Positions 34,756 to 44,891 of a stretch of DNA of 64,000 bases are shown in pieces (the first letter of the stretch is position 1; every line of letters starts with the position of its first letter). The notes beneath the pieces are model-generated. The model saw only the letters and a program-made list of their open reading frames with translations, was not told the origin of the DNA and did no database searches. Position numbers and translations under genes: made by a program. The stretch is from assembly GCA_017380635.1 (NCBI GenBank), contig JAFODP010000014.1, positions 1 through 64,000 of the forward strand. The letters run 5' to 3'. Source of the DNA: Bacteroidales bacterium. Lineage in GTDB: Bacteria > Bacteroidota > Bacteroidia > Bacteroidales > UBA1402.

Positions 34756-35760
34756 ATGAAAGTGGCAATTGTCGGCGTCAGTGGCGCCGTCGGTCAGGAA
34801 TTCCTGAGAGTATTGGAAGAGAGAAACTTCCCCATGGATGAATTAGTGTTGTTCGGATCTGCCCGCAGCGCAGGTCGCGTGTATAACTTCAAAGGAAAAG
34901 ACATCACCGTTAAAGAATTGAAACACAACGACGATTTCAAAGATATCGATATCGCCTTCACTTCTGCCGGCGCCGGAACCTCCAAAGAATTTGCCGAAAC
35001 CATCACCAAATACGGAGCCATCATGATTGACAACTCCAGCGCTTTCCGTATGGATAATGATGTACCCTTGGTGGTGCCCGAAGTAAATCCCGAAGATGCT
35101 TTGAATCGTCCTCGCGGCATTATTGCTAACCCCAACTGTACCACCATTCAGATGGTTGTTGCATTGAAAGCCATTGAAAATCTGAGCCATATCAAACGTG
35201 TTCACGTATCGACTTATCAAGCTGCCAGCGGCGCAGGTGCAACTGCCATGGCCGAACTGTTGGAACAATACGCACAGCTTCTCCGCGGCGAAGAACCCAC
35301 GGTGGAAAAATTTGCTTATCAATTGGCTTACAACCTAATTCCGCAGGTAGATGTTTTCACCGAAAACGGCTATACCAAGGAAGAAATGAAGATGTACAAC
35401 GAAACGCGCAAAATCATGCATTCCGATATCGAAGTGAGTGCTACTTGCGTGCGCGTGCCCGTGTTGCGTGCTCATAGCGAAAGCATTTGGGTGGAAACCG
35501 AAGAAGCCATCAGCGTAGCGCAGGCTCGTGAAGCATTCGAAAAAGCCGAAGGCCTGGTGCTGCAAGACAATCCCGCCAACAAGGAATATCCCATGCCGCT
35601 TTTCCTTTCGGGCAAAGATCCCGTTTATGTAGGCCGTATCCGTCAAGATTTGAGCAATCCCAAAGGCCTGACGTTCTGGCTCGTAGGCGACCAGATAAAG
35701 AAAGGCGCCGCCCTCAATGCCGTGCAGATTGCCGAATATCTGGTAAAGCGTGCTAAGTAA
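34756..35760 (+). CDS. asd: Aspartate-semialdehyde dehydrogenase
   Basis: Asd reduces aspartyl phosphate with NADPH to the semialdehyde, leading to lysine/diaminopimelate, threonine and methionine. The 334-residue enzyme has the NADP loop GVSGAVGQ (7-14), the [10 protein letters not shown] segment and the catalytic Cys128 in NPNCTT, with the basic/His site in [12 protein letters not shown]. The length is standard. It is followed by a hairpin terminator and is apparently monocistronic. Confidence 0.97.
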   Translation: MKVAIVGVSGAVGQEFLRVLEERNFPMDELVLFGSARSAGRVYNFKGKDITVKELKHNDDFKDIDIAFTSAGAGTSKEFAETITKYGAIMIDNSSAFRMDNDVPLVVPEVNPEDALNRPRGIIANPNCTTIQMVVALKAIENLSHIKRVHVSTYQAASGAGATAMAELLEQYAQLLRGEEPTVEKFAYQLAYNLIPQVDVFTENGYTKEEMKMYNETRKIMHSDIEVSATCVRVPVLRAHSESIWVETEEAISVAQAREAFEKAEGLVLQDNPANKEYPMPLFLSGKDPVYVGRIRQDLSNPKGLTFWLVGDQIKKGAALNAVQIAEYLVKRAK

Positions 35761-35787
35761 TTAAAACAAATCAAGCCTTCAAAACAT

Positions 35788-35822
35788 ATCCCGAAAGCGA
35801 CAATTCGTTTTCGGGATTTTTT
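35788..35822 (+). terminator. Rho-independent terminator after asd
   Basis: ATCCCGAAA (35788-35796) pairs with TTTCGGGAT (35809-35817), then a T run. It lies 27 bases after the stop. Confidence 0.9.
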
Positions 35823-35896
35823 ATTTCTGTCACGAAGACACTAAATGCTTTTTACAAAAAGCAAACTTTCAAGAGAATTGCTTTCTATAAAAAGCA

Positions 35897-36427
35897 TCAC
35901 TCTTCAATCTTGAGCAGTTCGATGTCGAAGATGAGAACGGAATAAGCGGGAATGTTGGGTTGAGAATACTGGTAATCGGTGGAGCCATAACCCAAATAAT
36001 AAGGAATATAAGCTTTCCAGCGTGCACCTACAGGCATGCGTTCCACCACTTCGCGGAAACCATCGATGGTAGATTCGCCCAACTTGAAAGTCATTTTACC
36101 GGTATCGAATTGCGTATTGTCGTAAAGCCAACCGGTATATTTAACGCTAACCGTTTGTCCGATAACGGGAATTTCGCCATGTCCGGCTTTGATTTCCTGA
36201 TAGAGAATGCCCGAAACAGGACCGGCTTCGTATTTGCCGCCTTTTTCAGCAACGATGATGGAATCGCGGTGTTCCAAAGCAAAAATATTGGTAGAGTCTT
36301 TCAGTCCTTCCATAAAGGCTTCGTTGGCCTTGCGCCATTGACGGCTATCGGAATCTTCCAAGCAGGAAGACAAGAACATCAAGCTGAAAGTCAGCAACAA
36401 AAGGCTAAGAGTTGTCAGTTTTTTCAT
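35897..36427 (-). CDS. FKBP-type peptidyl-prolyl isomerase lipoprotein
   Basis: A 176-residue lipoprotein (lipobox FLSSC, Cys22) with a C-terminal FKBP domain: VSVKYTGWLYDNTQFDT, then STIDGFREVVERMPVGARWKAYIPYYLGYG and YSVLIFDIELLKI. FKBPs turn peptidyl-prolyl bonds and help folding, here probably in the periplasm. Some active-site aromatics are kept (W in the TGWL segment and Y in LGYG). It diverges from dut; I see no perfect -7 box on its side. Confidence 0.92.
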   Translation of the reverse strand: MKKLTTLSLLLLTFSLMFLSSCLEDSDSRQWRKANEAFMEGLKDSTNIFALEHRDSIIVAEKGGKYEAGPVSGILYQEIKAGHGEIPVIGQTVSVKYTGWLYDNTQFDTGKMTFKLGESTIDGFREVVERMPVGARWKAYIPYYLGYGSTDYQYSQPNIPAYSVLIFDIELLKIEE

Positions 36428-36466
36428 GTCTTATTATTTTGCCTGCGAAAGTAGTAATTTATTTTG

Positions 36467-36474
36467 TAAGTTTG
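36467..36474 (+). promoter_or_regulatory. -7 box for the dut operon
   Basis: TAAGTTTG lies 30 bases before the dut ATG. No strong -33 partner is visible. Confidence 0.55.
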
Positions 36475-36503
36475 CAGCTTAAACCAAACAATCGAAAAGA
36501 ATT

Positions 36504-36941
36504 ATGATTCGCGTCAACATCATCAACAAATCGAAGCACGCATTGCCCGCCTACGCCACTCCGCAATCGGCCGGCATGGATTTGCGCGCCAACATCGAAG
36601 AAGCCATCACCTTGAAACCGTTGGAAAGAAGACTCATTCCCACCGGATTATTCATAGAATTGCCCGTAGGCTACGAAGCGCAGATTCGTCCGCGCAGCGG
36701 CTTGGCTTTGAAAAAAGGCATCACCGTATTGAACACGCCCGGCACCATCGATGCCGATTATCGCGGCGAAATCGGGGTTATTCTGATTAATTTGTCGAAC
36801 GAAGATTTTGTGATTGAAGACGGAGAACGCATTTGCCAAATGGTGATTGCCCAACACGCTCAGGCCGAATGGATTGAAGTGGAAGTATTGGGCGAAACCG
36901 AACGCGGTGCCGGCGGCTTCGGACACACAGGAAAAGCATAA
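36504..36941 (+). CDS. dut: dUTP diphosphatase
   Basis: Dut hydrolyses dUTP to dUMP and keeps uracil out of DNA. The 145-residue trimeric enzyme shows all five motifs: AGMDLRA (24-30), [37 protein letters not shown] and the Gly-rich C-terminal [12 protein letters not shown]. It begins a four-gene cluster with the TPR protein, DUF4292 lipoprotein and EnvC-like protein. Confidence 0.97.
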   Translation: MIRVNIINKSKHALPAYATPQSAGMDLRANIEEAITLKPLERRLIPTGLFIELPVGYEAQIRPRSGLALKKGITVLNTPGTIDADYRGEIGVILINLSNEDFVIEDGERICQMVIAQHAQAEWIEVEVLGETERGAGGFGHTGKA

Positions 36942-36956
36942 CACAACACCTATACC

Positions 36957-38720
36957 ATGAAAAAGTTAAGCATTATCATTTTTCTGACCACTGCGCTGAC
37001 GGCCACTTTGCCGGCCCGAAGCGACAGTATGGCCACGCAGCCACATTCGCCGCGCGAAAAACTGTTGCAGGAATATCCTATTATTCAGAACGATAGCATA
37101 GAACAAGGCAAAGATTATCTTTTTGAAAACGCCCTGCTCTACCTGCAAAAAGGCGACACGCAAAAAGCCTTTCAAAGCCTACATACTTGCTTGCAACTCG
37201 ATTCCACCCAAGCCGAAGTGTGGTTTCGCTTGGCGCCCATTTATCAGATGCGCAAAAACAAGGATTCCGTACAGATTTGCCTGGAAAATGCCCATCGATA
37301 CGACGAGCACAACAAAAGCTACATGCTGAATCTGGCCAGTTTTTATTCTCGCGACGAAAAGCTGACGCAAGCCGCGCAACTCTTAGAAAAATTAGTGAAC
37401 GATTATCCCGATGAATACGAATATTATTACGCCATTTCTGCCCTTTATGGCGAAGCTTCCCTGCCCAACGAGGCCATCCGCATACTGAAGCAACTGGAAG
37501 CCATCGTAGGAAAAAACCAGGATATCTCTTTGGACGTCTACAATTATTATCGTCGTTTGGGCAAGGAAAAGAAGGCTATCAAGGAAATGGAACAACTGCG
37601 AAAATCCGATCCGGACAACCTGATGTATCTGATGCTTTTGGCCTACGCGTACGAAGAATACAAGGTAGAAAAAGCCATCAAACTTTATCGTCAGGCCATG
37701 GAAGATGAAAGTGAGCAAAGCAGCGATGCCGCCTTTTTATTGGCCGATTTCCTTAGACGATTAGAGCGCAAACAAGAAGCCGAAGAACTGTATCAAAACC
37801 TTTTCAGCAGTCACAAAGGCAGTTTCAATCACAAGATGGACGCGCTGCAGAAATATTACCTGAAAGAACATGCCCAAGACAGCGCGCTCATTCAATCGGC
37901 CTTCGAGAATATTTTGTCGCAATATCCCCACCAGGCGCAAGCACATAGTCTTTATGCTGCTTGGCTGAAAGAACATCATCAAGTGATGAAGGCGGCCATT
38001 CATTACCGTCAGGCTATCGATTTGAATCCCATGGAGTTGCAAAACTGGACCCAGTATGTAAATCTTTTCATCGAATCGCAGAATTTCAGCATGATTAAGG
38101 ATGTCTGCAGCGAGGCGCGCGCCTATTTTCCGCAGGAATTTATTTTTCCGTACTATATTGCTGTAACGAATTCCATCGAAAACAATCTTCCGGCCACAAT
38201 TCAGGCTTATCAGGCTTGTCTGGAGATTTTGCATTCTCAAGCACAAGCCGCACAATTGTCGCGCGTGTTGGGCGAAATGGGCGACGTCTATCATCGGATG
38301 AACAAGATGGATTCTTGCTATATTTATTATAATGATGCGCTTATCTTCGATGCGAACAACGCTATGGTGCTCAACAATTATGCCTATTTCCTGAGCGAGG
38401 AAAACCGCGATTTGGAGCAAGCCGAGAAGATGGCACGTCAGGCGGTGAAACTGGAGGCCAACAACGCTACCTATCTGGACACTTACGCTTGGGTTTGTTT
38501 CAAGCAAGGCAACTACACCATGGCAAAAATCTACATCGAAAGAGCATTGCTCAACGACGATACGCAATCGGCTGAGGTAGTGGAACATTACGGCGATATT
38601 CTCTGGTTTTGCAACGACAAGGCCAAAGCTTTGGAACAATGGAAATTGGCTGCTTCGATGAGCGCGGAAGTGTCGGAAAAATTACAGCAAAAAATAAATA
38701 CAGCCAGTTATGTGGAATAA
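36957..38720 (+). CDS. TPR-repeat exported protein
   Basis: A 587-residue protein with a probable signal peptide (1-22) and TPR-type helical repeats across nearly the whole length, for example ALLYLQKGDTQKAFQSLHTC and ANNATYLDTYAWVCFKQGNY near the end. TPR proteins are scaffolds, and location next to an EnvC-like and DUF4292 gene suggests an envelope role. It starts 15 bases after dut and overlaps the DUF4292 gene by 11 bases. No enzyme motif is visible. Confidence 0.88.
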   Translation: MKKLSIIIFLTTALTATLPARSDSMATQPHSPREKLLQEYPIIQNDSIEQGKDYLFENALLYLQKGDTQKAFQSLHTCLQLDSTQAEVWFRLAPIYQMRKNKDSVQICLENAHRYDEHNKSYMLNLASFYSRDEKLTQAAQLLEKLVNDYPDEYEYYYAISALYGEASLPNEAIRILKQLEAIVGKNQDISLDVYNYYRRLGKEKKAIKEMEQLRKSDPDNLMYLMLLAYAYEEYKVEKAIKLYRQAMEDESEQSSDAAFLLADFLRRLERKQEAEELYQNLFSSHKGSFNHKMDALQKYYLKEHAQDSALIQSAFENILSQYPHQAQAHSLYAAWLKEHHQVMKAAIHYRQAIDLNPMELQNWTQYVNLFIESQNFSMIKDVCSEARAYFPQEFIFPYYIAVTNSIENNLPATIQAYQACLEILHSQAQAAQLSRVLGEMGDVYHRMNKMDSCYIYYNDALIFDANNAMVLNNYAYFLSEENRDLEQAEKMARQAVKLEANNATYLDTYAWVCFKQGNYTMAKIYIERALLNDDTQSAEVVEHYGDILWFCNDKAKALEQWKLAASMSAEVSEKLQQKINTASYVE

Positions 38721-39528
38721 ACGCATTGCATACATCGCTCTGACAATCATCTGTTTATGTTCGTTGAACGGATGTAAGAGCCTGCGCGATTTGCCGCAGC
38801 AGAAAAAAGAAAGAGATTTGCTGCGTAGCCTGATTGACAACAACCAAGGTTTGACGCAAATGGAAGCCAAATGCAGTTTTCAGTACAACAACCTGAAAGT
38901 GAACGGATTGTTGAGCGTCGGCGAAAATTCTGTGTATGCAAGCCTGCAACCGCTTTTGGGCATCGAAAGTCATCGCGTCTATGCCGACCAGCAGCTGATA
39001 CAATTTGTGGACAGAAGCCAAAGAGTGTATATTTCCGATAGTCTGCAACAGATTCCTTTGCCTTTGGAATTGCCTATTTCTTTGGGCATGAAGATTTTGC
39101 GCGGAGTGCTTTGTCATCAGATGATAAGTCCGTGGGGAACAAAACTCTTGCCCGAAAGCTGCCAATACAGTTTCGACGAAAAGCAACAATTGACGCTCAC
39201 TTGCCAAGGTCCTTACGATACCGAATGGAGCTATTTTATCGATGAAATGGGCGATTTTACCAGATTGAACATCTCTCGCAAAGGCGAAGCGCTGGTGTGG
39301 ATCAACTATTTGGATTTTGAAAACATCGGCAGCGTCCGCGTTCCGACAGGCATTAGATTTTCCGACCCTACTACGCGAATAGGCGACACGCAAGGCCGTT
39401 TTGGCAACATAAACATTTGGTACAAAGAAATCTATTTGGATAGAACGCCGAAAAGCGCCTTGACGATTCCGAGCAATTATTCACCCATCGATATTCCTAT
39501 TTTGTTGCAATCCCTTAATCTGTTGTAA
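38710..39528 (+). CDS. DUF4292 lipoprotein
   Basis: A 272-residue lipoprotein with lipobox SLNGC (Cys22) and a beta-rich LolA/LolB-like body (QMEAKCSFQYNNLKVNG ... PLLGIESHRVYAD). The family is Bacteroidota-specific and uncharacterised; the fold suggests binding of a lipid or lipoprotein, as in outer-membrane lipoprotein insertion. Conserved order dut-TPR-DUF4292-EnvC in related genomes supports the assignment. The start overlaps the end of the TPR gene. Confidence 0.85.
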   Translation: MWNKRIAYIALTIICLCSLNGCKSLRDLPQQKKERDLLRSLIDNNQGLTQMEAKCSFQYNNLKVNGLLSVGENSVYASLQPLLGIESHRVYADQQLIQFVDRSQRVYISDSLQQIPLPLELPISLGMKILRGVLCHQMISPWGTKLLPESCQYSFDEKQQLTLTCQGPYDTEWSYFIDEMGDFTRLNISRKGEALVWINYLDFENIGSVRVPTGIRFSDPTTRIGDTQGRFGNINIWYKEIYLDRTPKSALTIPSNYSPIDIPILLQSLNLL

Positions 39529-39533
39529 GTTAT

Positions 39534-40745
39534 ATGAAGCGTTCTTTGCTTATCCTTGTTCTGTTGATTTTCTCTTTGACGACGATGTCTGCCCAAGATA
39601 TTGCCGATGTCCGTCGTCAGTATCAGGAAACGCTCAAACGTATCGAAGAAACCGACAAAGCGCTGAATGCCAACGAAAAGTCGGTAAAAAATCAGTTGTA
39701 TCGTTACAATATCATCAACGATCAGGTGAAGGAAAGCCAGAAATATCTGAATCGTCTGAACGCAGAATACAACAAGACGCGCAGCGCCATCAACGAGCTG
39801 AACAAGGAAATCAAGGCCTTGAATGCCGAACTGGAAAAGCGCCAGGAACAATATGCCAAGATGGTGCGTCAGCTGTATATTCGCCTGAACGACAACGACA
39901 AACTGATGTTCATCTTCTCGGCCGACGATTTGAGCCAGAGCTGGCGTCGTATGCGTTACCTGAACGATTATGCCAAATATCAGCGTCAGCAGGCGGAAGT
40001 GATCAAGGAAAAACAAGCCGAAATTGAGACTGCCAAAGCCGATTTGGAAAGCAAACGCAAAGAACAGGCCGAATTGGTGGCCGAGCAAACCGCCGAACAG
40101 AATCGTCTGAAGAAGGAGCGCAGCAAACAGAACAGCATCGTTCAAAACCTAAAAAAGAAGCGCAGCAGCCTGCAGGCCGAGCTAAAGAAAGAAAAGCAGA
40201 AAGCCGATCGTCTGAATAAAAAGATTGAGGAAATCATTGCGGCCGAAAACAAGCAATCGTCGGCAGCGGGCAGCAGCGGTACGGCATCGGCTTACGCCAT
40301 GAGTGTGGACGAAAAGAAATTGGCGGCCGAATTCGGCAACAACAAAGGCAAACTTCCCTTCCCTGTTTCTCAGGCCGGTACGATTGTGGTGCATTTCGGC
40401 GAACAGAAACACAAGGACATGAAATACGTGCAGACCAACTCAAGCGGTATCGATATCCAAACCAAGCCTGGCGCCGAAGCGCGTGCCATTTTCAAAGGAA
40501 CCGTATCGAAAGTGTTCTCCGTGCAAGGCACCAATTTTTCCATCATCGTGCGTCACGGTAACTATCTTTCGGTGTACTCCAACTTGGAAAAAGTATCGGT
40601 GAAAGCGGGACAAACGGTGAAAATTGGCGACAAATTGGGCACGATTTATTCCGATCCCGATCAGAACAATCTTACCATCATGCACTTCCAGATTTGGAAA
40701 GATTTGCAGAAACTCAATCCCGAATTGTGGTTGAAGAAAAACTAA
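39534..40745 (+). CDS. EnvC-like murein hydrolase activator (degenerate M23)
   Basis: A 403-residue exported protein: signal peptide (1-20, ending MSA-Q), long coiled coil (about 22-250) and a C-terminal LytM/M23 domain (about 275-403). The zinc ligands of active M23 enzymes are not kept. The usual HxxxD reads SSGIDI, and the usual HLHFE reads TIMHFQ, so one His of HxH is lost. This pattern is that of EnvC, which activates amidases at the septum rather than cutting peptidoglycan itself. It is the last gene of the dut cluster and converges on the argE-like gene 4 bases away. Confidence 0.9.
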   Translation: MKRSLLILVLLIFSLTTMSAQDIADVRRQYQETLKRIEETDKALNANEKSVKNQLYRYNIINDQVKESQKYLNRLNAEYNKTRSAINELNKEIKALNAELEKRQEQYAKMVRQLYIRLNDNDKLMFIFSADDLSQSWRRMRYLNDYAKYQRQQAEVIKEKQAEIETAKADLESKRKEQAELVAEQTAEQNRLKKERSKQNSIVQNLKKKRSSLQAELKKEKQKADRLNKKIEEIIAAENKQSSAAGSSGTASAYAMSVDEKKLAAEFGNNKGKLPFPVSQAGTIVVHFGEQKHKDMKYVQTNSSGIDIQTKPGAEARAIFKGTVSKVFSVQGTNFSIIVRHGNYLSVYSNLEKVSVKAGQTVKIGDKLGTIYSDPDQNNLTIMHFQIWKDLQKLNPELWLKKN

Positions 40746-40749
40746 GCCA

Positions 40750-41820
40750 TCAGAATTGTAAGCCGTCGAGCATGGCGATATAAAGTTCGATGGCTTCGGC
40801 TATTTCGTCCAAAAGAATGTATTCGTCGGCGGTGTGCGAACGCAGGCTGTCGCCGGGGCCGATTTTTACCGAAGGAAATGACATGCGCGACTGGTCGGAA
40901 AGCGTGGGCGAAGCAAAGAGTTCGATGTTCATCTCGCGACAACGCTGTACCAAAGGATGTTGCAAATCGATACCCGACGAAGACAATCGATACGAACGCG
41001 CTTTCACCTGACAATCTACCTGCGACTGGATATATTCACAAAGTTCCTGATTCTGATAACATTCGTTCACGCGAACATCTACCGTAAACTGACAAGTGTC
41101 GGGAATGATGTTGTGTTTGCTGCCGGCATTGATAATGCTTACCGTCATTTTTACCGGACCGAGCAAAGGCGACACGCGCGGCAATTGCGTCTGTTGAAAC
41201 CACTGTATATCCTTGATCGCCTTATAAATAGCATTATCGCCCGTGGCATGCGCCGCATGACCGCTTTCGCCGTAGACCGTACAATCGAGCACCATCAGAC
41301 CTTTTTCGGCCACCGCCAATCGCATGGAAGTAGGTTCGCCCACAACGGCCAAATCGATAGCAGGCAAATCGGAAAGCAAAAGATCGACACCTTCCGGACC
41401 GGTGATTTCTTCTTGACAAGAAAGACCAAGTATCAGATTATAAGCCTGTTGCTTACCTTGCAGATAAGCTTCGCGCAAAGACAGGAAAGCCGCCACCAGC
41501 GAACATAGCGGGCCACCGGCATCGTTGCTGCCCAAACCATACAAACGACCATTTTCAAGCTGTGGTTCAAAGGCTTGGCGCGTCCAGGAATCGCTGGCAG
41601 GCACGGTGTCGATATGCGAATTGAGCAACAAATTGGGCTTGCCTTCTTCGGGCGGCCAAGCATAACACCAAAGGTTATTTCCCACGCGATGAACATCCAA
41701 AGATTTGTTTGTCAGATAGTTTTGCAAATAATCGGCACGAGCGGATTCTTCCCGACTTTTGGCAGGAATGGCAATCAGTTTTTGCAACAAATCTATCGAT
41801 GCTTGGATATTCGGATTCAT
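40750..41820 (-). CDS. argE: M20 family deacetylase, ArgE/DapE type
   Basis: A 356-residue zinc amidohydrolase. The metal site is in LLLNSHIDTVPASD, then GLGSNDAGGPLCSL and CQEEITGPEG, followed by VVGEPTSM and a dimerisation domain; the final His is in LRSHTADEY. The GSNDAGG and short form fit acetyl- (or in Bacteroidetes succinyl-) ornithine deacetylase of arginine synthesis more than DapE, but the acyl group cannot be set from sequence. No other arg gene is adjacent. It has its own divergent promoter region shared with the acyl-CoA synthetase. Confidence 0.85.
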   Translation of the reverse strand: MNPNIQASIDLLQKLIAIPAKSREESARADYLQNYLTNKSLDVHRVGNNLWCYAWPPEEGKPNLLLNSHIDTVPASDSWTRQAFEPQLENGRLYGLGSNDAGGPLCSLVAAFLSLREAYLQGKQQAYNLILGLSCQEEITGPEGVDLLLSDLPAIDLAVVGEPTSMRLAVAEKGLMVLDCTVYGESGHAAHATGDNAIYKAIKDIQWFQQTQLPRVSPLLGPVKMTVSIINAGSKHNIIPDTCQFTVDVRVNECYQNQELCEYIQSQVDCQVKARSYRLSSSGIDLQHPLVQRCREMNIELFASPTLSDQSRMSFPSVKIGPGDSLRSHTADEYILLDEIAEAIELYIAMLDGLQF

Positions 41821-41839
41821 AGGCTTTAGTTTGGGCGAG

Positions 41840-41847
41840 CAAAAGTA
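41840..41847 (-). promoter_or_regulatory. -7 box for argE-like gene
   Basis: Minus-strand TACTTTTG lies 20 bases before the start codon. No well-spaced -33 box is visible. Confidence 0.5.
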
Positions 41848-41869
41848 GTGATTTCTAGCAAAAATACAC

Positions 41870-41877
41870 TACCTTTG
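41870..41877 (+). promoter_or_regulatory. -7 box for acyl-CoA synthetase gene
   Basis: TACCTTTG lies 77 bases before the ATG and diverges from the argE-side box. Confidence 0.55.
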
Positions 41878-41953
41878 CAGCCATTATTACGAAAGTAATA
41901 AAGAGAGAGATTACAGGAAATTAAAAGAGTATTTATCATTAAAAAGAAATTGT

Positions 41954-43777
41954 ATGAACGAAGTGTTTCATTTAGCGAAACTGATTCCCGCTAAAGCAAA
42001 AAAACATGCCGACCAGATTGCCGTTCGTTTCCGCGACTACACCGATGCCACTTGGAAAGGCATCACTTGGGCCGAATTGGAAGGAGCTGAAAATTTAGTA
42101 GCCGCGGCCTTGCTGCAATATGGCATCAAGCATGGCGACAGAGTGGGTATCTTTTCACAAAATAAACCCGAATGCATTTATTGCGAATCGGCCATCTATT
42201 CTTTGCGTGCCGTCGGAGTGCCTTTTTACGCCACTTCTACCACTGCTCAAATTGAATATATCATCAAAGATGCAGCCATCAAGTTGCTGTTTGTGGGCGA
42301 ACAATACCAATACGACCGCGCTTTCGAAGCTTTGCAAGACAATTGCGGTTTGCAGAAAATCGTCATCTTCGACACCGAAGTGCGCTTGAACCGCAACGAC
42401 AACAGTTCGGTTTACCTGAAAGATTTTATGCACAGCGGCCTTATCGCCGATTTAAAAAGCGAAGTGCAAGCCATCCGTAAAAGCTGCGATTTGAGCGACT
42501 TGGCCAACATTCTTTATACGTCGGGCACCACCGGCAATCCCAAAGGGGTGATGCTTTTGCACAGCAATTTCCACGAAATCATCCGCGTGATGAACTTCAA
42601 GCTCAAAAATGTCATCGACAAGAACCAATCGTCGTTGAGTTTCCTGCCCATGACGCATATTTTCGAAAAAGCCTGGTCTTATTATTGCATGACCAACGAT
42701 GTGCGCGTGGATATTCTGTTGCGTCCGGGCGATGTGCAAATGGCTATCAAGGAAGTGCGTCCCAATTTCATGTGCAACGTGCCCCGATTCTGGGAAAAAG
42801 TGTATGCCGGCGTTCAAGGCGTGTTGAACGGATTTTCGCCTTTTATGCAGAAAATTGTGGCATTCGGCATCCGCATCGGCGAAAAATATCATTGGACCTA
42901 TCGTCGTCAGAATAAACATGTACCGCCACACATCTTCTTGTTGTATTGGATGTTCAAGACGGTCATTTTCAATATGGTACAGAGAAAAGTTGGTTTGAAC
43001 AACGGAGTGATGTTCCCCATCGCCGGCGCCAAGCTCAACGACAACGTCTGCAAATTCATGCGCTCTATCGGCATTCCGGTTTGCTATGGTTATGGTCTGA
43101 CCGAATCGACCGCCACCGTTACATGCTTCGACGATTATCATTTTAAATTGGGTTCGGTGGGCACCGCTGTTGAAGGTCTGGAAATCAAGATTTCAGACGA
43201 AGGCGAAGTGTTGCTGAAAGGTAAAACCATCACGCCCGGTTATTACAATCGTCCCGACGCCAATGCCGAAAGCTTTACCGAAGATGGCTACTTCCGCACC
43301 GGCGACTGCGGTTATTTGGACGAAGAAGGTCATCTCTTCCTCACCGACCGTCTGAAAGATTTGTTCAAAACTTCGAACGGAAAATACATTGCGCCTCAGA
43401 TGATTGAGACTGCCTTGGAAAACGACCGTTACATCGACAATGCCGTGATTATCGGCGATCAGCGCAAATTTGTGAGCGCCATCATCGTGCCGGCTTTCGC
43501 CGAAATGGAAAGCTTGATCAAAGACTTGGGTATCACCAACTTGTCGGCCGACGATATGCAGGCTTGCGTGAAAGATCCGCGCATTTATCAATTTATCGAA
43601 AACCGTATTCGTTTGGTTCAGAAAGACATGGCCAACTTCGAACAAGTGCGTCGTTTCATTCTGCTGCCCGAAGCCTTCTCGATGGAAAAAGGCGAACTCA
43701 CCAACACGCTGAAAGCCAAACGCAAAGTGATTATCAACAATCATCTCGAAGAGATTGATGCATTATACGAAATTTAA
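41954..43777 (+). CDS. Long-chain acyl-CoA synthetase (AMP-forming)
   Basis: A 607-residue ANL-family enzyme that activates fatty acids to acyl-CoA by an acyl-AMP intermediate. The P-loop is LYTSGTTGNPKGVML, then FLPMTHIFEKAW, YGLTESTATVTC (A5) and YFRTGDCGYLDEEGHLFLTDRLKD (A7-A8), with the catalytic Lys in the C-terminal GELTNTLKAKR. The length is that of FAA1/FadD15-type long-chain enzymes. The gene ends 9 bases before prfB, but a shared transcript is not proved. Confidence 0.94.
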   Translation: MNEVFHLAKLIPAKAKKHADQIAVRFRDYTDATWKGITWAELEGAENLVAAALLQYGIKHGDRVGIFSQNKPECIYCESAIYSLRAVGVPFYATSTTAQIEYIIKDAAIKLLFVGEQYQYDRAFEALQDNCGLQKIVIFDTEVRLNRNDNSSVYLKDFMHSGLIADLKSEVQAIRKSCDLSDLANILYTSGTTGNPKGVMLLHSNFHEIIRVMNFKLKNVIDKNQSSLSFLPMTHIFEKAWSYYCMTNDVRVDILLRPGDVQMAIKEVRPNFMCNVPRFWEKVYAGVQGVLNGFSPFMQKIVAFGIRIGEKYHWTYRRQNKHVPPHIFLLYWMFKTVIFNMVQRKVGLNNGVMFPIAGAKLNDNVCKFMRSIGIPVCYGYGLTESTATVTCFDDYHFKLGSVGTAVEGLEIKISDEGEVLLKGKTITPGYYNRPDANAESFTEDGYFRTGDCGYLDEEGHLFLTDRLKDLFKTSNGKYIAPQMIETALENDRYIDNAVIIGDQRKFVSAIIVPAFAEMESLIKDLGITNLSADDMQACVKDPRIYQFIENRIRLVQKDMANFEQVRRFILLPEAFSMEKGELTNTLKAKRKVIINNHLEEIDALYEI

Positions 43778-43786
43778 TTACTCACT

Positions 43787-44876
43787 ATGACTACGACCGA
43801 ACAGATTAAAGAAGTTCAGGAGCGCGAGCACGCGCTGAGGAGGTATCTTTGACATCGATGGAAAGACCTCGCAATTAGCAACAGAAGAAGAAAAAACCCA
43901 AGCCGCCGATTTTTGGAACGATCAGAAAACGGCCGAAGCCCAGATGCGTAAAATCAAGGAATTGCGCTCGTGGATAGACGCTTACAAAGCTGTCGAAACC
44001 GCTTGCGAAGAATTGGTGTTGGCCTACGACTTTTACAAGGAAGAAGCCTTGAGCGAAGAAGAAATAGACCAGACTTACGCCCAAACCCTCGATCTTATCG
44101 AAGGCCTCGAAATGAAGAATATGCTTCGTCATGAGGAAGACAAATTGGGTGCCGTGCTGAAAGTGAATGCCGGTGCCGGCGGTACCGAAAGCCAAGACTG
44201 GGCCGAAATGTTGTTCAGAATGTATCAGCATTACTGCGAAAATCACGGCTATAAAATCCAGATTACCAACTGGCAAGACGGCGACGATGCGGGTATCAAA
44301 ACAGCTACCATGACGGTAGAAGGCGATTTTGCTTTCGGTTATCTGAAATGCGAAAACGGCGTGCATCGTTTGGTGCGCGTGTCGCCCTACAACGCTCAGG
44401 GCAAGCGCATGACTTCGTTCAGTTCGGTGTTCGTAGTGCCTTTGGTGGACGATACCATCGAAATTGAAATCAAGGATTCGGATATCACTTGGGACACTTT
44501 CCGTTCGTCGGGAGCCGGCGGTCAGAACGTAAACAAGGTGGAAACGGGTGTGCGTCTGCACCACATTCCTACCGGTATCGTGATTGAAAATACCGAAAGT
44601 CGCTCGCAGTTGGGCAACAAGGAAAATGCTTTGCGCTTGCTCAAATCGCAATTGTACGAAATGGAGTTGGAAAAACGCCGCGCCGAACAAGCCAAGATTG
44701 AAGCCGGCAAAAAGAAAATCGAATGGGGTTCACAAATCCGCAGTTACGTCTTCGACGACCGCCGTGTGAAAGACCATCGTACCAATTACCAAACGTCGAA
44801 CGTGCAAGCCGTGATGGATGGCGACCTGGATGCTTTCATCAAAGCTTATCTGATGGAATTTGGTGCTGACGAATAA
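43787..44876 (+). CDS. prfB: Peptide chain release factor 2 with programmed +1 frameshift
   Basis: RF2 ends translation at UGA and UAA. The gene is read in two frames: 21 codons from ATG 43787 to an in-frame TGA (43850-43852), then +1 to frame GAC at 43851, giving 362 residues. The shift site is classic: a strong internal Shine-Dalgarno AGGAGG three bases before CTT TGA C. The GGQ motif is in SGAGGQNVNKVETGVRLHH. The codon-recognition tripeptide region reads VSPYNAQGKRMTSF, so SPY replaces the usual SPF. Low RF2 favours the shift, which makes the gene autoregulated. Confidence 0.96.
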
Positions 44877-44891
44877 TCTAAATCATTGTCG

